DNA of 64,000 nt from Motacilla alba alba (taxonomy: Eukaryota > Chordata > Aves > Passeriformes > Motacillidae), in contig NC_052016.1 of the NCBI RefSeq assembly GCF_015832195.1, positions 26,743,129 through 26,807,128 of the forward strand, in the 5' to 3' direction. The position numbers and the translations under genes were made by a program. Below, piece by piece: positions 62,825 through 64,000 of this stretch; within the stretch, counting starts at the first letter, position 1; every line of letters starts with the position of its first letter. Under the pieces are notes generated by a model. The model saw nothing but the letters and a program-made list of their open reading frames with translations. It ran no database searches and had not been told where the DNA came from.

Positions 62825-63080
62825 ACCCCTCTTAGAAGCCTGTTCAGGTACTTGGCCACCCTCTTGGCAAATAATACTTGCTAATATTCAATTTAAACTT
62901 CCCCTGATGCAGGTCTTAGTTGTTCCCACCCAATCCCATCAATGGATATTGAGGAGAACAGATCAGAATCTCTCTCTCCTTCCTCAGGATTCTGTAGAGA
63001 TCAATGAGGTCCTCTACCAGATGCCTTGAGAATAACAACTCTATAAAAGTGATTTCTATGCTGCATGAGCTTCTCCAGCT
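62825..63080 (-). mobile_element. Old, diverged CR1 LINE fragment, minus strand
   Basis: The plus strand shows weakly conserved complements of CR1 landmarks in the right order. These are CTGTTCAGGTACTTGGCCAC, a CTAATATTCAATTTAAACTT block, GAGGAGAACAGATCAGAATC, CTGTAGAGATCAATGAGGTC and CTTCTCCAGCTCTGAG. Divergence is clearly higher than in the other copies, so this looks like the oldest CR1 here. The boundaries are approximate. Confidence 0.72.
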
Positions 63081-64000
63081 CTGAGTGTGTGACCACAGGA
63101 AAAGAGTGTGTGACTGGGTATCTTCTTCCTCTACTTGCCCTGGAGTAACCAGAAGGAGGAACGAGAAGCTGTCATCAATTTTGTGACAGAAGATTAACTA
63201 GAATAAAAAACACAGATTCAGAGAAATAAATACAAATGTCTCTTCTGATATATCACCTTCCAGTTTTCCTTATCCAGCTCTACCTGGTTTCACTTGAAAA
63301 CTAGGCCATAAACTGTAACAAGAAATGCCATCTCCTGACATTTGTAACTTCTTAGTTATCTCCTATTCAGTCTGAAAATCATGAGCACTATTCAAATGTT
63401 AATTCTTCAGATTGTACTACATTCAACCTATTATATGGGTGCAGTCATTCACTACCAAAAGTACAAGAGGGGCTGGAAAACACTTCCCAAAGCAGTTAGT
63501 GCCAATGATACTTACAATGGAATTAAAAACTTGTGGGGACATCAGTAAGTTCCTAGATTAGCACATCCACTTGTCAGAAGTGAGAAACTTCATAAAGCAA
63601 TAGGGAAACAGCTATTTCTCTCTTCTAGATTCTCTGTCTGCATCTATATGACAAAATGAAGCACTTTCACGAACATTTCCAGAATTGTTTATTTACTGTT
63701 AGAGCTGTAGCAAATACAGGGATATTCTCTAGATTGCAGGAAGAATGAGAAAACTCAATTGCTGGGAAGAAATGCACTGTGACCATATAACAGAATAATG
63801 CAGTTGTCCTCCTACATAAGCTGTGGTTTTGACAGGGAGTTCCCATCTTCAGGCATCCAGCTTAATTCTGCTTTGAGCTCTTACCTTCTGGGCATGAGTT
63901 TTTCTCCTAAGATTTTGTAAGGAAAAGAGGAAATTTCTTTGCTGCTTAGAGAATAATTATCCTCGGAGAACTGCTAATAGCCACAAATATACTGCAAATG
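63081..64000. other. Right end, nothing recognised
   Basis: Unique AT-rich DNA to the end of the window, without a recognisable gene, element or strong repeat. Confidence 0.6.

Overview
This window looks like nuclear DNA of a bird, most likely a songbird (passerine). It is AT-rich, has no visible CpG island and no recognisable protein-coding gene. Everything I can name with confidence is a retroelement: 5'-truncated CR1 LINE copies, the dominant avian LINE, recognised by the end of their reverse-transcriptase ORF and by their 3' tails with ATTCTGTGA-type repeats, and solo LTRs of avian endogenous retroviruses. No bacterial-style operon, CRISPR array, rRNA or tRNA was seen. The longest ATG-started open frames (about 120-143 codons) are no longer than chance predicts for 64 kb of this composition, so I do not call them genes.

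Layout. 1-10 kb: unique AT-rich DNA with a CR1 tail remnant near 925-979. 10.8 kb: compound CA/CT microsatellite. 11-14.2 kb: two weak exon-like blocks facing each other tail to tail. 16.15-16.67 kb: the best CR1 copy, on the minus strand, followed by a hairpin and an AT repeat. 17.6-17.8 kb: a minus-strand exon-like open block. 22.34-22.75 kb and 30.01-30.41 kb: two related solo LTRs on the plus strand, each with a candidate short target-site duplication. 33.58-34.0 kb: a plus-strand CR1. 36.54-36.61 kb: a GT-AG bounded exon-like block. 40.4-40.76 kb and 42.4-43.5 kb: two LTRs of different families, the second with nine internal tandem units. 48.8 kb: hexanucleotide repeat. 57.0-57.2 kb: purine tract. 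60.8-63.1 kb: a cluster of three CR1 fragments in alternating orientation.

How the parts relate. The window is best read as an intergenic region or a very large intron that has collected CR1 and LTR insertions of different ages. Scattered through it are short A/C-rich tracts (G/T-rich on the other strand), exact tandem duplications with periods of 15-23 bp, and small perfect hairpins. The exon-like blocks are given with low confidence because similar blocks arise by chance at this scale. I did not find a system that I could defend as a new biological system.
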